A stretch of 64,000 nucleotides of DNA from Adenophora triphylla var. japonica (Eukaryota; Streptophyta; Magnoliopsida; Asterales; Campanulaceae). The notes under the pieces are model-generated. The model was not told the origin of the DNA. It ran no database searches and worked only from the letters and a program-made list of their open reading frames with translations. The translations under genes were made by a program, and so were the position numbers. The stretch is from positions 558,001 to 622,000 of the forward strand of contig JAFEMH010000754.1 of assembly GCA_022495995.1 (NCBI GenBank), in the 5' to 3' direction. Every line of letters begins with the position of its first letter. The stretch's first letter is position 1. Shown here piece after piece: positions 32,043-43,222 of this stretch.

Positions 32043-33441
32043 ACAATACGGACAGGCCAACTTCCCGTGGGTGCTCCAACCCGATAACATCCCATATGCA
32101 TGGAAGTCATTAACTGTCCACATCAACGCAGCCTTCATGCTGAAATTCTCTCGCTTGAAAGCATCCCATGTTTCGACCCCATCCTCCCAATGCTGTTTCA
32201 ATTCGTCCATCAAAGGTCGGAGATAGACGTCAATGTTCCTCCCAGGGCTGTTTGGTCCGGAGATGAATAACGACAAGAACATGTAGGGATCACTCATACA
32301 CAACCAGGGGGGAAGATTGTAGGCAGTGGCTATAACCGGCCAACAAGAGTAAGATTTTGCCCCAGGACCAAACAGATTGAAACCATCAGAGCAGATGCAT
32401 AACCGTATATTTCTTGCTTCAGACGCAAAGTCAGGATAAGTCTTATCAAAGTGTTTCCATGCCTCCCCATCACTGGGATGAATCAACACACCCTCTTCAC
32501 GCAAACTTTCCTTATGCCAACGCATTGCTTCTTCAGTAGATTTAGACGCGTAGAGGCATTGCAGTCTTGGAATCAACGGCATGTAACGCAACTGGTTATG
32601 TGGTTTGTTTTTCTTGTGTTTTGAACTACCCCTCCGATTTGGCTTATATCTACTTTGTCCGCAAATTGAACACTCTGTCTTCTGTGAATCTGCCTTGTAG
32701 AATAGCATGCAGTTATTCTTACACGCATCAATCTTTTCATAACATAGCCCAATCTACCCAACTAACTTCTTTGTCTCATAAAATTTTGTAACCATCTTAT
32801 TCTCTTTCGGTAACATCCGCTTAATTGCTTTCATGATACGATTATAAGCGGCATCGGCTAATATTGCAATCAGCCTTTATGTTAAGGAGCTCAGCCACAG
32901 CCTCCAACACACTGATCTCGCAACCTGGATAGACCTTCTCTTTTGCAGAGTCCATAGCATCAATAAATTTCTTGGTTGCAGGGGTTAGTTCTTGCTGTTG
33001 GTTCTCTGACCAATCGAATTCAGGACCGGCTGGAACCCTAACCATATCTTCCATATTCAAAGGTGGTTCTTCATTGTCCTGAATAATATGTTCGAGTTCG
33101 GGAGGTACATGAATATTCCTGGGGGGATTATTCACAACATTTGTGTGCAATATCATTTGCTCACCATGACGAGTCCACCGTTTGTACCCAACATCAAACC
33201 CGTTACGCAAAAGATGTTTCTGAGTATCGATCAAGCTTAGATACTTGACATTACAACACCTGGTGCATGGACACCTAATCTTACCATCATTCATGTGACT
33301 GGGATTTGATTTAGCAAATTCAATAAACCCCTTCAACCCTCTTATAAACTCAGGATTGATACTGCTATGATTCGGAAACTTCCGATTGTACATCCAACTA
33401 CGATCATCGTTGACAGACATCACTCCTGCATTGCAATCCAT
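32043..33441 (-). pseudogene. CACTA transposase (Transposase-associated domain + tnp2), 3' truncated
   Basis: From 33441 the protein shows the Transpos_assoc domain (DRSWMYNRKFPNHSS ... RCPCTRCCN). After a decayed stretch (32709-32841) the tnp2/Transposase_21 domain follows: CSICGQSRYK, RLYAS-like LQCLYASKS, WKHFDKTYPDFASEARNIRL, LCSDGFNLFG and MLSGWSTHGKLACPYC. It would cut and paste CACTA elements. The protein stops after CPYC at 32045, where element B begins; the DDE-proximal C-terminus is missing. Confidence 0.87.
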
Positions 33442-33658
33442 ATATTATACGTACACTCAATTTAATCGATGGATGAAACAAAATTGGGATGTTAATAATT
33501 ATTTGATTTCATAATATATTAACAGTTTAGAAGTAATTAACGTATTACCATTCCCTAAATTTGAATTACAAACTTAAAAGCAACACAGATCTTCTTAAAA
33601 TAAATTTAAAGCTTCTATCTCATATTTAACAATATATTAACATATCTTCTTAAAGTGT
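33442..33658 (-). other. Spacer between DUF7745-like gene and transposase
   Basis: AT-rich, 217 bases, no features. It could be an intergenic promoter region or an intron. Confidence 0.4.
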
Positions 33659-35350
33659 CTAGGAACTCGTTCCCGCTCCCGCTCCCGAACTCGAATCTCT
33701 ACTCTTCCTCTGCCTCAGTCCCCGGGAGGTCTTTTGTCTAGGTATGTCGAAAAAGTCAGTCTGACCTCATCCTGGCTCAGGTATCGTGTGAGCCGGTGGA
33801 TCAATCAATGTGGTAGCTCTCAGTAATGCTCTTTCCTACCTCAAGGCCTCTCTGCGAGCTATCACTTTGGGATCATTTCTCAAAGCAGCTCTCCGAAGCT
33901 CCCGTCTCTCATAATCTGATGCAATGTCGCCAGTGATTTCATCAGGGTTGCTCTTGGCCTCTATGTCTCTAAATGTCCGGCTGGAAGAATAGTCTGCCCC
34001 AAAATTCTCTCGGCGTCGAGCCTCTATCATCAGCTGTACAGGACCTTGCTGCTCCTCGTACCATATTAGATACTCGGTGGTCAGAAATGTGATACCTCTA
34101 GTCTGACGGAGTAGTGGTCGTATCGGAAGAAAGCCCTCTAGAAATGCTCTGCCAAAGAACTGTGTAGTCTGAGGCTCAGTCATAATCATCGGCATGGTAT
34201 TAGTCGTCAACTGCTCTCTCAAAGTCCGAATGGTCTGCTGCGGGTATCCGTACTGTCTCGCTCACTAGAGATGGAATGCAAAAGGATGATACATGTAGTC
34301 CCGAAGCTCGGACAATCATCGACTCGTCCCGAATATCTCTCATAGTCTCGCAATCCCCATGCCGAAATCTAATAGTACATGTTTGCGGTCTCATATCGGG
34401 CCAAGGCCAACCTCCTATGCCAACTCTCGCAGCGGCATCCTCAATATCCTGCGCTGTCCTGGCCGCCCAAGGTAATGCCGTCTCGCCCTCCGGCAGTGGC
34501 GAGATCAAGCGCAATCTCTCATACACCCACAATGATAGTAATCTGGGGCTGCATGAACCCACGCATGTACTCGCGATCCTCCGGCTAATCTATCAATGCC
34601 GTGGTATGTCTCCGCTAGAAACAAAGGGAATGATGTCCATCGCTCCTCGTTCAGATTGAATATGCCGGATGTTAACTCCTCGATCACCTCTCATTTGCCT
34701 CGATGATCTCTAACAGCCGTAGGCCGGATACACTCCGATGTAGCCGCAAAGTAGTACGCAGACAGAATGAGCAACATGAATATATCTAAGGAAGTGGATA
34801 GATCAAACAGTCTGGGGCTGGCCCGACTCAATCTGGCTATATAAGTCAAGTCTATGAATCTATCGTCAACGACAATGTCCGATACCCAGTCTGCTGATAA
34901 TCCCAAGAATTCAGATAGTTGCTCCAAGTGAATCGATCGTCGTCTCGGGAAATGCCACAGCCCTCGACTCAGCCACACCAGTCAGTGCTCGGAAATCCTC
35001 CATCGTTGGCATCAGATCGTTGTACGATAGGGTAAACACATGTCGCTCCGAATCCCAAAAGCACGAAGCAGCTCGGAGCATATCCCAATCAAACTTCCAA
35101 TCTTTTAGAGACCAGATGCATGGCATGCTATACCTCCTGTCAATAAGTTTCCGGTGTTGTTTTTGGTGAAAGCGCGAGAGTTCAAGAATGTCTTGTTGAA
35201 ATTGATACTATCGGGAAACAATTTCTCCATTGTAATGCTCCATGTTGCCTTAAATTGGGGCTGCTTGGATTTTTTACCTATTAATATTGTGAATAATTGT
35301 AAATTGTTAATATTTAAAATTAGGTTTAGAATTGGGGTTGGCTTCATAGT
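33659..35350 (-). pseudogene. DUF7745/plant-mobile-domain-like gene beside the CACTA transposase
   Basis: On the minus strand CIWSLKDWKFDWDMLRAASC, then FWDSERHVFTLSYNDLMPTM and EDFRALTG (35040-35126) match the N-terminal block of the antisense gene at 57520-55978 (CLWSLKELVPDYDLLRASSS, FWDTRRHVF). This block resembles DUF7745, a relative of the plant mobile domain. Later frames continue through 33836. The last piece is a basic Ser/Gly tail (PRQKTSRGLRQRK) ending in TAG at 33661-33659. Frameshifts occur near 34950, 34690-34560 and 34220. It is on the same strand as the CACTA transposase and immediately upstream of it. Function is not established. Confidence 0.55.
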
Positions 35351-35904
35351 ATCAATAAATTTTGAGCTCTAGTTCAAACTAAACTAAAGGATAATGGTGT
35401 CCCTACCTAACCACTTACGCCCCTAGATATAACTTTATACAAATTAATTGTCATGTAGGTTTCAAATTTTACAATTTTTTAGCAATATAACTATTAAGCA
35501 AACAGTATATGCTTCCAACCAGCTTTAATCCAGCATGAAACCTAATTAAGCCAGAACATTTACTAATTTATTTTTATCTCTTGTTATAGCAATATAATTA
35601 TTGTGCACTTTATTAATATATGTTTCAGGCAGCTTAGTTGGTTAGGTAGTTGAAATTCAACACTTGTTGACCTGGAATCAATACCTACTCTATCCTTTAA
35701 GTGCCTGTTTGATAAATCTATCCCATCCCAAAATGCACGATTATATGAAATGCAAATATCACTTTGTCTACTTGCTTTATAATCGAAAATAAAGAAATTT
35801 CGGCTTTTGGATAGACCTAAATTATTACTATTGTGAATAATTTTAAATAATAATATTTAATTCATTGGTGTAAAATATATAATTTTACAATGATGAATTA
35901 AATT
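35351..35904. other. AT-rich non-coding DNA
   Basis: No gene is seen. It contains the tRNA-like segment listed separately (35626-35690). The remainder is low complexity. Confidence 0.5.
35626..35690 (+). repeat. SINE-like (tRNA-derived) head fragment
   Basis: GGCAGCTTAGTTGGTTAG (35628-35645) resembles a pol III A box with the tRNA phrase AGTTGGTTAG, and CCTGGAATCAATACC (35671-35685) resembles a degenerate B box at tRNA-like spacing. There is no tRNA fold and no clear tail, so this is at best an old SINE remnant. Confidence 0.4.
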
Positions 35905-36132
35905 AACATTTATAAACAAGATGAGAGTCTTTCTCATCCACAACTATCAAAACCCTATCCAATCTTTGACCAAGAAAGACAGAGCAAACAAGTTCTCGAC
36001 TGTCTGAGCAAAAGATTTTCTGTTTAATAAAAAAAATTTCCAGTTTCACTGTCCTTTTCTCTCTAAGGATCTCAAACATCACAGCCATGTTTGTGACAGT
36101 GTCTGTTTTACTCTTCACTGGTGTTATACGGT

Positions 36133-37861
36133 TGTGATGATGTTGCCATTCGCGGGAAAATTCGGTTTTTGCGTTTCTTTGAAAACCAAATAAAACCGGA
36201 AAACGGAGTCGCCACGCCATTTTTGTTTTAAGGGCCAAAACTTTGAAAAATGCCCGAGATTAGAGATTTGGGTTCGGAGGTCATGTTACACGCCGGGAAG
36301 GACGTTGGTGTGCACCCGGAATGCCTCGTAAAACGAGTCTTCCAAGCTAAAAATCATTTGTGTGTGTGTGTGTGTGTGTGTTTTGGCCAAAATAATTCGA
36401 AACTGAGAAAAGTAAAAATTGGGATGTCTTTTTAAGACTTTAAACTGATCCCATGATTTTTTGGAAGATTTTTGGATTGAGATTTGGTACTCAAAAGACC
36501 TTTTGAAGTTGAGAGTCACTTCTGCCAGAATGAAAAAGGCAGTGGACCTTTGATTTTGAAATGGATTCAAGGGCCTTAAAACTTCATAATCTGGATAAAC
36601 TCAGAGAATGAAAGTTGTTCCAGACACCTTAAATAATATTTGTCCGAAGGAATTTTCCATTTTGGAGAATATTTGAGGGGTCAAAACCTTCTGGAAATCT
36701 CAGATATGAAATCTGGATTTCCAGAAGCTGATGAACTGGCCTCTAAAAGAAAATTTTAAAAGATGAGTTTTACTCACCCAAAAAATAAAGTAAAAATATT
36801 TCTGGAAATCTCTGGATGTTTTCTACAAAAAGTGTTTTGCAGTCAACACCAAATTCCAAGTTTATATGTGTCCAAAAATTAATACAATGGACTGGGGTCT
36901 TGGAAAATTGCTACTGGACAGCAACTTCTCAAGAAAGGAAAAATGATTTTAAAGGGGGTTTTTGCATCCATGCTTGTCCCCATTTCCCTAGGTTTTGGTT
37001 AGTGATCACTTGACATTTTAGTGGTGAATCAACTATACCAAACCATCCTTGGGGTACATTAGGACTAAGCACTTCATTTGCTTGGGAAGGGGAATTTTAT
37101 CCTTTGAAAAAGAGATTTGATGTATGAAAATGAGTTTTAGGGTTTTAAAAATGTGTTTTCTTTGCAAGAAAGTAAGAACACTTTGAAAATAATGTAGATC
37201 CTTGTAGAAGATCATCCATGGAGATGAACTTCCATGGTGATCTTCTTGGATCTAAGACAAGAAGATGAATGAACTACATTTTGTAGCTTGAAAATGCATG
37301 CATGGATGAGAGATTTAGGGTAAGAAGAGGGAGGTTATACCTATCTTCTTTGTGTTTTGGAGCTTTGGCTTTGAATGTAAGAGTGAGTGGATTTGATTTG
37401 AGTGAGTGAAAGTTGGGAAGATTCAAGAGAAAAAGGTGACAATTCTAGGGAATTCTCACTGTTTTCTCAAGTATTTTCGCCAAATGCTGTGAGTTGTGTT
37501 GTTGTTCTCCTTCTCTTTTTTGTGACTGGAGGGCTCAATTTATAGCCCTCTGAAAAATACAAAGGTATCCGCGCGGATGGGGTTGATGGCGTGCACTGTT
37601 CATTAAATGCTGCTCCAGGCTTTGGACACAAAGAATATTTTTCAAAAATTCCAACAGAAACTGTTTTTCAACTTGCTGTTTCGGGATTTTTTTAATTCCT
37701 TTGCTTTTTGAGATTCCTTTGAAGGTTTATCTTTAAATAGCAATGCCCATTTTGCCCTTGCTTTGTTAGAAATGTTAGGAATGTTAGGAATTGTTAGGAA
37801 TGTTATAACTTTCGTTAATTTTCTAACGAAAATTCTAACAAGCTCAATTGGAGCACTTACA
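36133..37861 (-). mobile_element. Solo LTR of the element C family, TSD ACGGT
   Basis: On the minus strand it starts TGTAAGTGCTCCAATTGAGC and ends CATCATCACA, matching the 45980-47722 LTR along its length: TATA box in GGGCTATAAATTGAGCC near 37525-37545, GT/CA microsatellite (36361-36380) and the GGCGTGGCGACTCC end block. ACGGT flanks it at 36128-36132 and 37862-37866. No internal region is left, so it arose by LTR-LTR recombination. It is 1729 bp and visibly diverged from element C. Confidence 0.93.
37568..37577 (-). promoter_or_regulatory. TCCGCGCGGA palindrome in the solo LTR
   Basis: This 10-bp palindrome lies about 25-30 bases upstream of the LTR TATA box. The same palindrome is at 46279, 57648, 61158 and 62845. 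Confidence 0.6.
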
Positions 37862-38119
37862 ACGGTCACAAGTAAAAATAAGGTAACAGTATAACACCAG
37901 TAAAGAGAAAACAGACACTGCACAAACATGACTGTGATGTTTGAGATCCTTAGAGAGAAGTGGACAGTGAAACTGGAAAAACTCTTATTAAACAGAAAAT
38001 TCTTTGCTCAAACAGTGGATAACTTGTTTGCTCTGTCTTTCGAAACGAAAGATGGACGGATTTTGATAGCTGTGGATAAGAAAGGCTCTCATCTTGCTTA
38101 TATTTTAAGATGTTAACCA

Positions 38120-39910
38120 CCAACCACAATACCCTATAAGCAGTGCCACTAAGAGTTTTCTTCCTAATTTTAGACAACGAATAGGAGTCGAATTCCTTAA
38201 CAATACTTCCATCCATGTCTTCCTAATTTTAGACATTCATCCCCCCTCCCCCTTTGAATTTACACAAGATCCGACCTAAGGTGCATCTAGGGTGCCAGGA
38301 TTGATATCAGGCGCTCAAACGTAGGTGACATACATCACCGTCCGCGATGCCGTCAATCGCCCCAAAATGGGATCTAGAACCAGTAAGGTAGTGTGCGGTT
38401 GAATATGTTACATTATTGAGACATTCACCCCCCTTCCTCCCCCTTTGACTTTAAAAGACTTGAAAATTAGATATTTAGTAACTTATCTAATGTATTGATT
38501 GATGTTGAAATTATTAAAATTAGATATTTAGTAACTTAATTTATATACATCACATTTTCCATTTTTTCCATTTATGTAATGGGTGGTAATTGTGTTGATT
38601 ATGAGTACTGTTGTTTATTTCTCTAGCTATTCTTTCTTTTGGATTCAATTTTTCTTCTTTAACTTACTGCTCTAGGGAAAGGGTGAACTTTGTCTCCAGT
38701 CCTCTTGTCTTTACTGTAAATGTATTAGTTTGTTACCTAGGTGTGAGATAGAGGTGTGAGATAAATGTATCTTAGATATTAAATCCAGTTTTATAAATCA
38801 ATACAGAGCTGGATCAAACAAGAATCCTGTGAATAACTATGCTTATGTGATAATCAGCTCAGCATCAAACAAGATTATAATCCATCTGATTTCATTTGCC
38901 AAGCTTTCAACAATAAGCTGGCCACTAAAAAATACTCTTTAGACTACAATTTTTCTGAAGAATTACTAGGAAAAACATGTGTATACAAAATGAATTAAGG
39001 CACAAATTAAGAAAAAACTTACTTATGTTAACAGAACGAATTAAGGCACAAACTAAAGGCTTTAGAATCAGAAGTGAAGTTTTCATCAAGTCTTAAAAGA
39101 TGAAGGTAATAAAATTTCTTCCTTGTATCACCATAGTAACCGAAGTGAAGTTTTCATCAAAGTTCGTTACTTTCACATAAGGTCAACAAGTCTTAAAAGA
39201 TCATTTACATACTTTTCTACAACAGCAGAACATGAGAAAGAGTATGAAGAATGGAACAAAGGACGAAAGATGACAAGAAGTTGGAAGTGACGAGTAAGTG
39301 TACATTCACGGGAAAACTTTTCTAAAGGCAATAGCCACTCGTAGGAGCATATCAAACTTTCCTAAAGGAAAACTCACCCTAACAATTCACTAATCAAATC
39401 TACATGGAATTGCATTCCACAGTTATATCTGTCTCTACTAGACCAACAGCAACTTCTAGATGCATAACAAGTCAACCATCATTCCAATGCTCACTTCTAA
39501 GTCAAGTAAACAGTAATTATATTCTCCCTAAAAATTTGTCCTAATCTTAAAAAACAAACCCCACATGAACAAATACACAAACCAATTACTTCCAGGAAGC
39601 TTAACAAAGTAACCACTTTCATATAATTGCAAACTAGGATTTTCATTCCCAAATTTTTGGTAACAGATGAATTACATTAAGAAATCAGATTCATTTCATA
39701 TATTCAGTTTTCCCTGAACTAAGATTTACTTTTCTCTTCAGTTGAACAAATACACAAACCAATTACTGGTTCTATTTAGGCTTCGGAAAATCAAATAAAT
39801 GAACAAGAAATATAAACCAATGAGGTCAAACTAAAGGCTTTAGAATCATCCTTTAAACCCTAATTCAGCAAATTTGCGAATTAATTAAGTAAAAATCAAG
39901 AGATTAATAC
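38120..39910. other. Non-coding, AT-rich; possible intron or spacer of the CACTA region
   Basis: No protein family is visible. Local duplications include TCTTCCTAATTTTAGACA (38159, 38218), TTAGATATTTAGTAACTTA (38467, 38522) and GAAGTGAAGTTTTCATCAA (39070, 39140). The last pair is near ACAAGTCTTAAAAGAT, also doubled. Confidence 0.4.
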
Positions 39911-40059
39911 CTTTTGAGAGCGTCGGCTAGAGAGAGGAGGGAAGGGGAATCAGAGAGGGAAAATGAGTACATATATTTAACACGGTGGTGGCGGTGGAGT
40001 TGAGAGGGACGGCGGTGAGAGATCGTGGCGGTGATGAGGCGAGGCGGCAGCTCGGTGAG

Positions 40060-40094
<35 letters not shown>

Positions 40095-40135
40095 AGAGGG
40101 AGAGACTGTGATGTTTAATTAGGGCGTAAAAATTC
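39911..40135 (-). promoter_or_regulatory. Candidate 5'UTR exon and promoter of the minus-strand CACTA transcript
   Basis: Read on the minus strand this is a (CT)n run (40090-40064), a GC-rich CACCGCC-type leader and then CTCTCAAAAG|GTATTAATCTC, a good splice donor at about 39910. Such CT-rich leaders with a first intron are common in plants. It sits between the subterminal repeats and the coding part, where a CACTA promoter is expected. Confidence 0.4.
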
Positions 40136-40152
40136 CAATTTATATTTCACCT

Positions 40153-40350
40153 CAGTGACGAAAAATTCCGCCGCTGGTAATTACGTAATCACACGGATTG
40201 ATGACTTGGCATGTACCACCGACGGAAATTTCCGCCGCTGGTTTAAATAACCTCAGCGACGGAATTATTCCGCCGCTAAATATTAAATATACCGACGGAA
40301 TTTAAATTTCGCCGCTAGAATTAATATTTAGCGGCTGAATAATTCCTTCG
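40153..40350. repeat. CACTA subterminal palindromes, inner block
   Basis: Repeated short hairpins occur, such as GCGACGGAATTATTCCGCCGC and relatives with ATTTCCGCCGCTGG. These are the same motifs as at 42805-43214 and 44544-44757. In CACTA elements such repeats bind the TNPA-type protein. Confidence 0.75.
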
Positions 40351-40700
40351 CTGAGGTTAATTAATTTTAATTTAATAAATATAATTATTTTTATTTATAT
40401 AAAACATGAAAATTATTTTAAATAAAATTATTTTAAATTACTCTCAAAAAAATAAATATGAGTCAATAAGTATTATTTTTGAAAAAAATAAATAAATCAT
40501 AAATATTAATTAATTTTAATGTAATAAATATCATTATTTTTATTTATATAAAATATGAAAATTATTTTAAATTACTCTCAAAAAAATAAATATGAGTCAA
40601 TAAATATTATTTTTGAAAAATAAATAAATCATAAAATAAAATAAAAATAGAGCTAAACAAATTTTAAAAAAAATCTAATTAACACCGACATAATTATTTC
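40351..40700. other. AT-rich duplicated spacer
   Basis: Two near copies of a block with TATTTATATAAAA and ATTACTCTCAAAAAAATAAAT (40375-40500 and 40520-40635). Nothing coding. Confidence 0.6.
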
Positions 40701-42235
40701 GCCGCTACTACCACCACCATCATTATCATTACTACAATCACTACTACCACCACCACCACGCACCACCACCATCACTATCACCACTACAATCACTACTACC
40801 ACCACTATCACCACCACCACTCCACTACTACTATCATGTACAACCACTAGCACCATTACTATACCACACCACAACTATTACTACTACCACCACTACTACC
40901 ACCACCACCACGCACCACCACCACCACTATCACCACTACAATCACTACAACCACCACAAACTACCACCACCACCACTCCACCACTACTATCACAACCACT
41001 ACCACCATTACTATACCACACCATAACTATTACTACTACCACCACTACTACCACCACTACCACGCACCACCACTATCACCACTATCACCACTACAATCAC
41101 TACAACCACCACGTACTACCAACACCACCACTCCACCACTACTATCACAACCACTGCCACCATTACTATACCACACCACAACTATTACTACTACCACCAC
41201 CACCATACACCACCACCACCACTATCACCACTACAATCACTACAACCACCACGTACTACCACCACCACCACTCCACCACTACTATCACAACCACTACCAC
41301 CATTACTATACCACACCACAACTATTACTACTACCACCACCACCACCCACCACAACCACCATTATCACCACTACAATCACTACTACCACCACTACCACCA
41401 CCACCACTCCACTACTACTATCACGTACAACCACTAGCACCATTAATATACCACACCACAACTGTTACTACTACCACCACTACTACCACCACCACCACGC
41501 ACCACCACCACCACTATCACCACTAAATCACTACAACCACCACGTACTACCACCACTACCACTCCACCACGAATATCACAACCACTACCACCATTACTAT
41601 ACCACACCACAACTATTACTACTACCACCACTACTACCACCACCACCACGCTCCACCACCACCACTAACACCACTACCACCACCACCACTCCACCACGAA
41701 TATCACAACCACTATACCCCTATTACTATACCACACCACAACTATTACTACTACCACCACGACTACCACCACCACCACGCTCCACCACCACGCACCATCA
41801 CCACCACTATCCACCACTACAATTACTACTACAACCACTACCACCATTACTATACCACCACAACTATCACCACTACAATCACTACTACCACCACTACCAC
41901 CACCACCACTCCACCACTACTATCACAACCACTATACCATCATTACTATACCACACCACAACTATTACTACTACCACCATGACTACCACCACCACCACGC
42001 ACCACCACCACCACTATCCACCACTAAAATCACTACTACCACCACTACCACCATTACTATACCACCACAACTATCACCACTACAATCACTACTACCACCA
42101 CTACCACCACCACCACCACCACCACCACTCCACCACAACTATCACAAACCACTATACCACCATTACTATACCACACCACAACTATTACTACTACCACCAC
42201 TACCACTACCACCCCTCCACCACTACCCTTAAATC
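40701..42235. repeat. ACC/ACT-rich minisatellite with higher-order units
   Basis: A 1.5-kb tract is almost purely CCA, CTA and TCA triplets. Landmarks such as ATTACTATACCACACCACAA recur about eleven times (40855, 41011, 41163, 41306, 41597, 41724 and others), giving units of about 100-160 bp. It is not coding; His/Thr- or Val-rich frames are by-products. Confidence 0.9.
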
Positions 42236-42237
42236 AT

Positions 42238-42465
42238 ATCCCTAAACCCTAAACCCTAAACCCTAAACCCTAAACCCTAAACCCTAAACCCTAACCCCTA
42301 AACCATAAACCCTAAACCCTAACCCCTAAACCATAAACCCCAAACCCTAAACCCTATACCCCTAAACCTTAAACCCTAAACCCTAAACCCTAACCCCTAA
42401 ACCTTAACCCCTAAACCCTAAACCCTAAACCCTATACCCTATACCCCTAAACCCTAAATCTCAAA
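42238..42465. repeat. Interstitial telomere-type repeats (CCCTAAA)n
   Basis: About thirty CCCTAAA heptamers, with variants CCCCTAAACC and CCCTATA, run directly on from the ACC-rich array. This is the Arabidopsis-type plant telomere unit, here internal to a chromosome. Confidence 0.92.
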
Positions 42466-42484
42466 TCTCATATACTTATAACCG

Positions 42485-42760
42485 TTTGAAATTTCAGTCA
42501 GTTTTTTAACGTTTTCAGTTAGTTTTTTAGAATTTAAGTCAGTTTTTTATCGTTTCCAGTTAGTTTATTAGAATTTCAGTCAGTTTTTTAACTTTTCCAG
42601 TTAGTTTTTTAGAATTTCAGTCAGTTTTTTAAGATTTCCAATTAGTTTTTTAACGTTTTCAGTTAGTTTTTCAAAATTTCAGTTAGTTATTTGAAATTTC
42701 AGTCAATTTTCTAATGTTTCCAGTTAATTTTTTTAATGTTTTCTGTTAGTTATTTTGTTA
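42485..42760. repeat. About 42-bp tandem repeats (CAGTTAGTTTTTTA type)
   Basis: Alternating half-units of about 21 bp, TTTCAGTCAGTTTTTTAACG and TTTCAGTTAGTTTTTTAGAA, repeat at least six times with substitutions. Confidence 0.85.
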
Positions 42761-42804
42761 ATTAGTTCTAAAAATAATTAAAAATTAAATGTTATAAAAA
42801 ATTA

Positions 42805-43214
42805 TTTATCACCGACGGAATTATTCTATCGCTGATTAATTAAAAATAATTAAAAAATAAATGTTATAATCACCGACGGAAATTTTCGTTGCTGATAAAT
42901 AAAAAAAAAAATTATCACCGACGAAAATATTCCGTCGCTGGTTTATTTAAAAAAAAATAAAAATTAATTAATTTTTACCGATAGAATTATTCCATCGCTG
43001 ATTAATTAAAGATAATTAAAAATAAAATGTTATAATCACCGACAAAATATTTCCATCGCTGATAAATAAAAAAATAAAAAACAAAATTAATTTATCACTG
43101 ACGAAAATATTACGTCGTTGATTTATTTTAAAAAAATAAAAAATATTAACTTTTCACCGACGGAATAATTCCGTCGCTGATTAATTATTAGCGACGGAAT
43201 ATTCCGTCGGTAAA
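42805..43214. repeat. CACTA subterminal repeats, middle block
   Basis: Six or so units of about 70 bp each carry a palindrome of the form ACCGACGGAATTATTCCGTC-GCTGA separated by A/T runs. The palindromes can fold as hairpins. They are interrupted at 43215 by the hAT insertion and resume at 44544. Confidence 0.85.
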
Positions 43215-43222
43215 TCAAGCGC

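Larger units (their letters stand above)
35905..38119. repeat. Foldback repeat: arms of about 225 bp, split by a solo LTR
   Basis: The left arm (35905-36130, AACAAGATGAGAGTCTTTCTC ... CACTGGTGTTATAC) and the right arm (about 37887-38119, GTATAACACCAGT ... GGCTCTCATCTTG) are reverse complements at roughly 88 percent. Removing the solo LTR leaves the arms separated by a loop of only about 25 bases, so the original unit was a hairpin of about 470 bp, like a foldback MITE. A possible TTA target site flanks the ends, but the outer boundary is not certain. Confidence 0.8.

Noticed and set aside
36286..36570. Small frames within the solo LTR and element C LTRs that recur in all copies
   Set aside because: They recur because the LTR recurs; they lie in non-coding R/U5 sequence and differ in length between copies.
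40653..42245. Val-rich and His/Thr-rich reading frames
   Set aside because: They are translations of an ACC/ACT triplet array.
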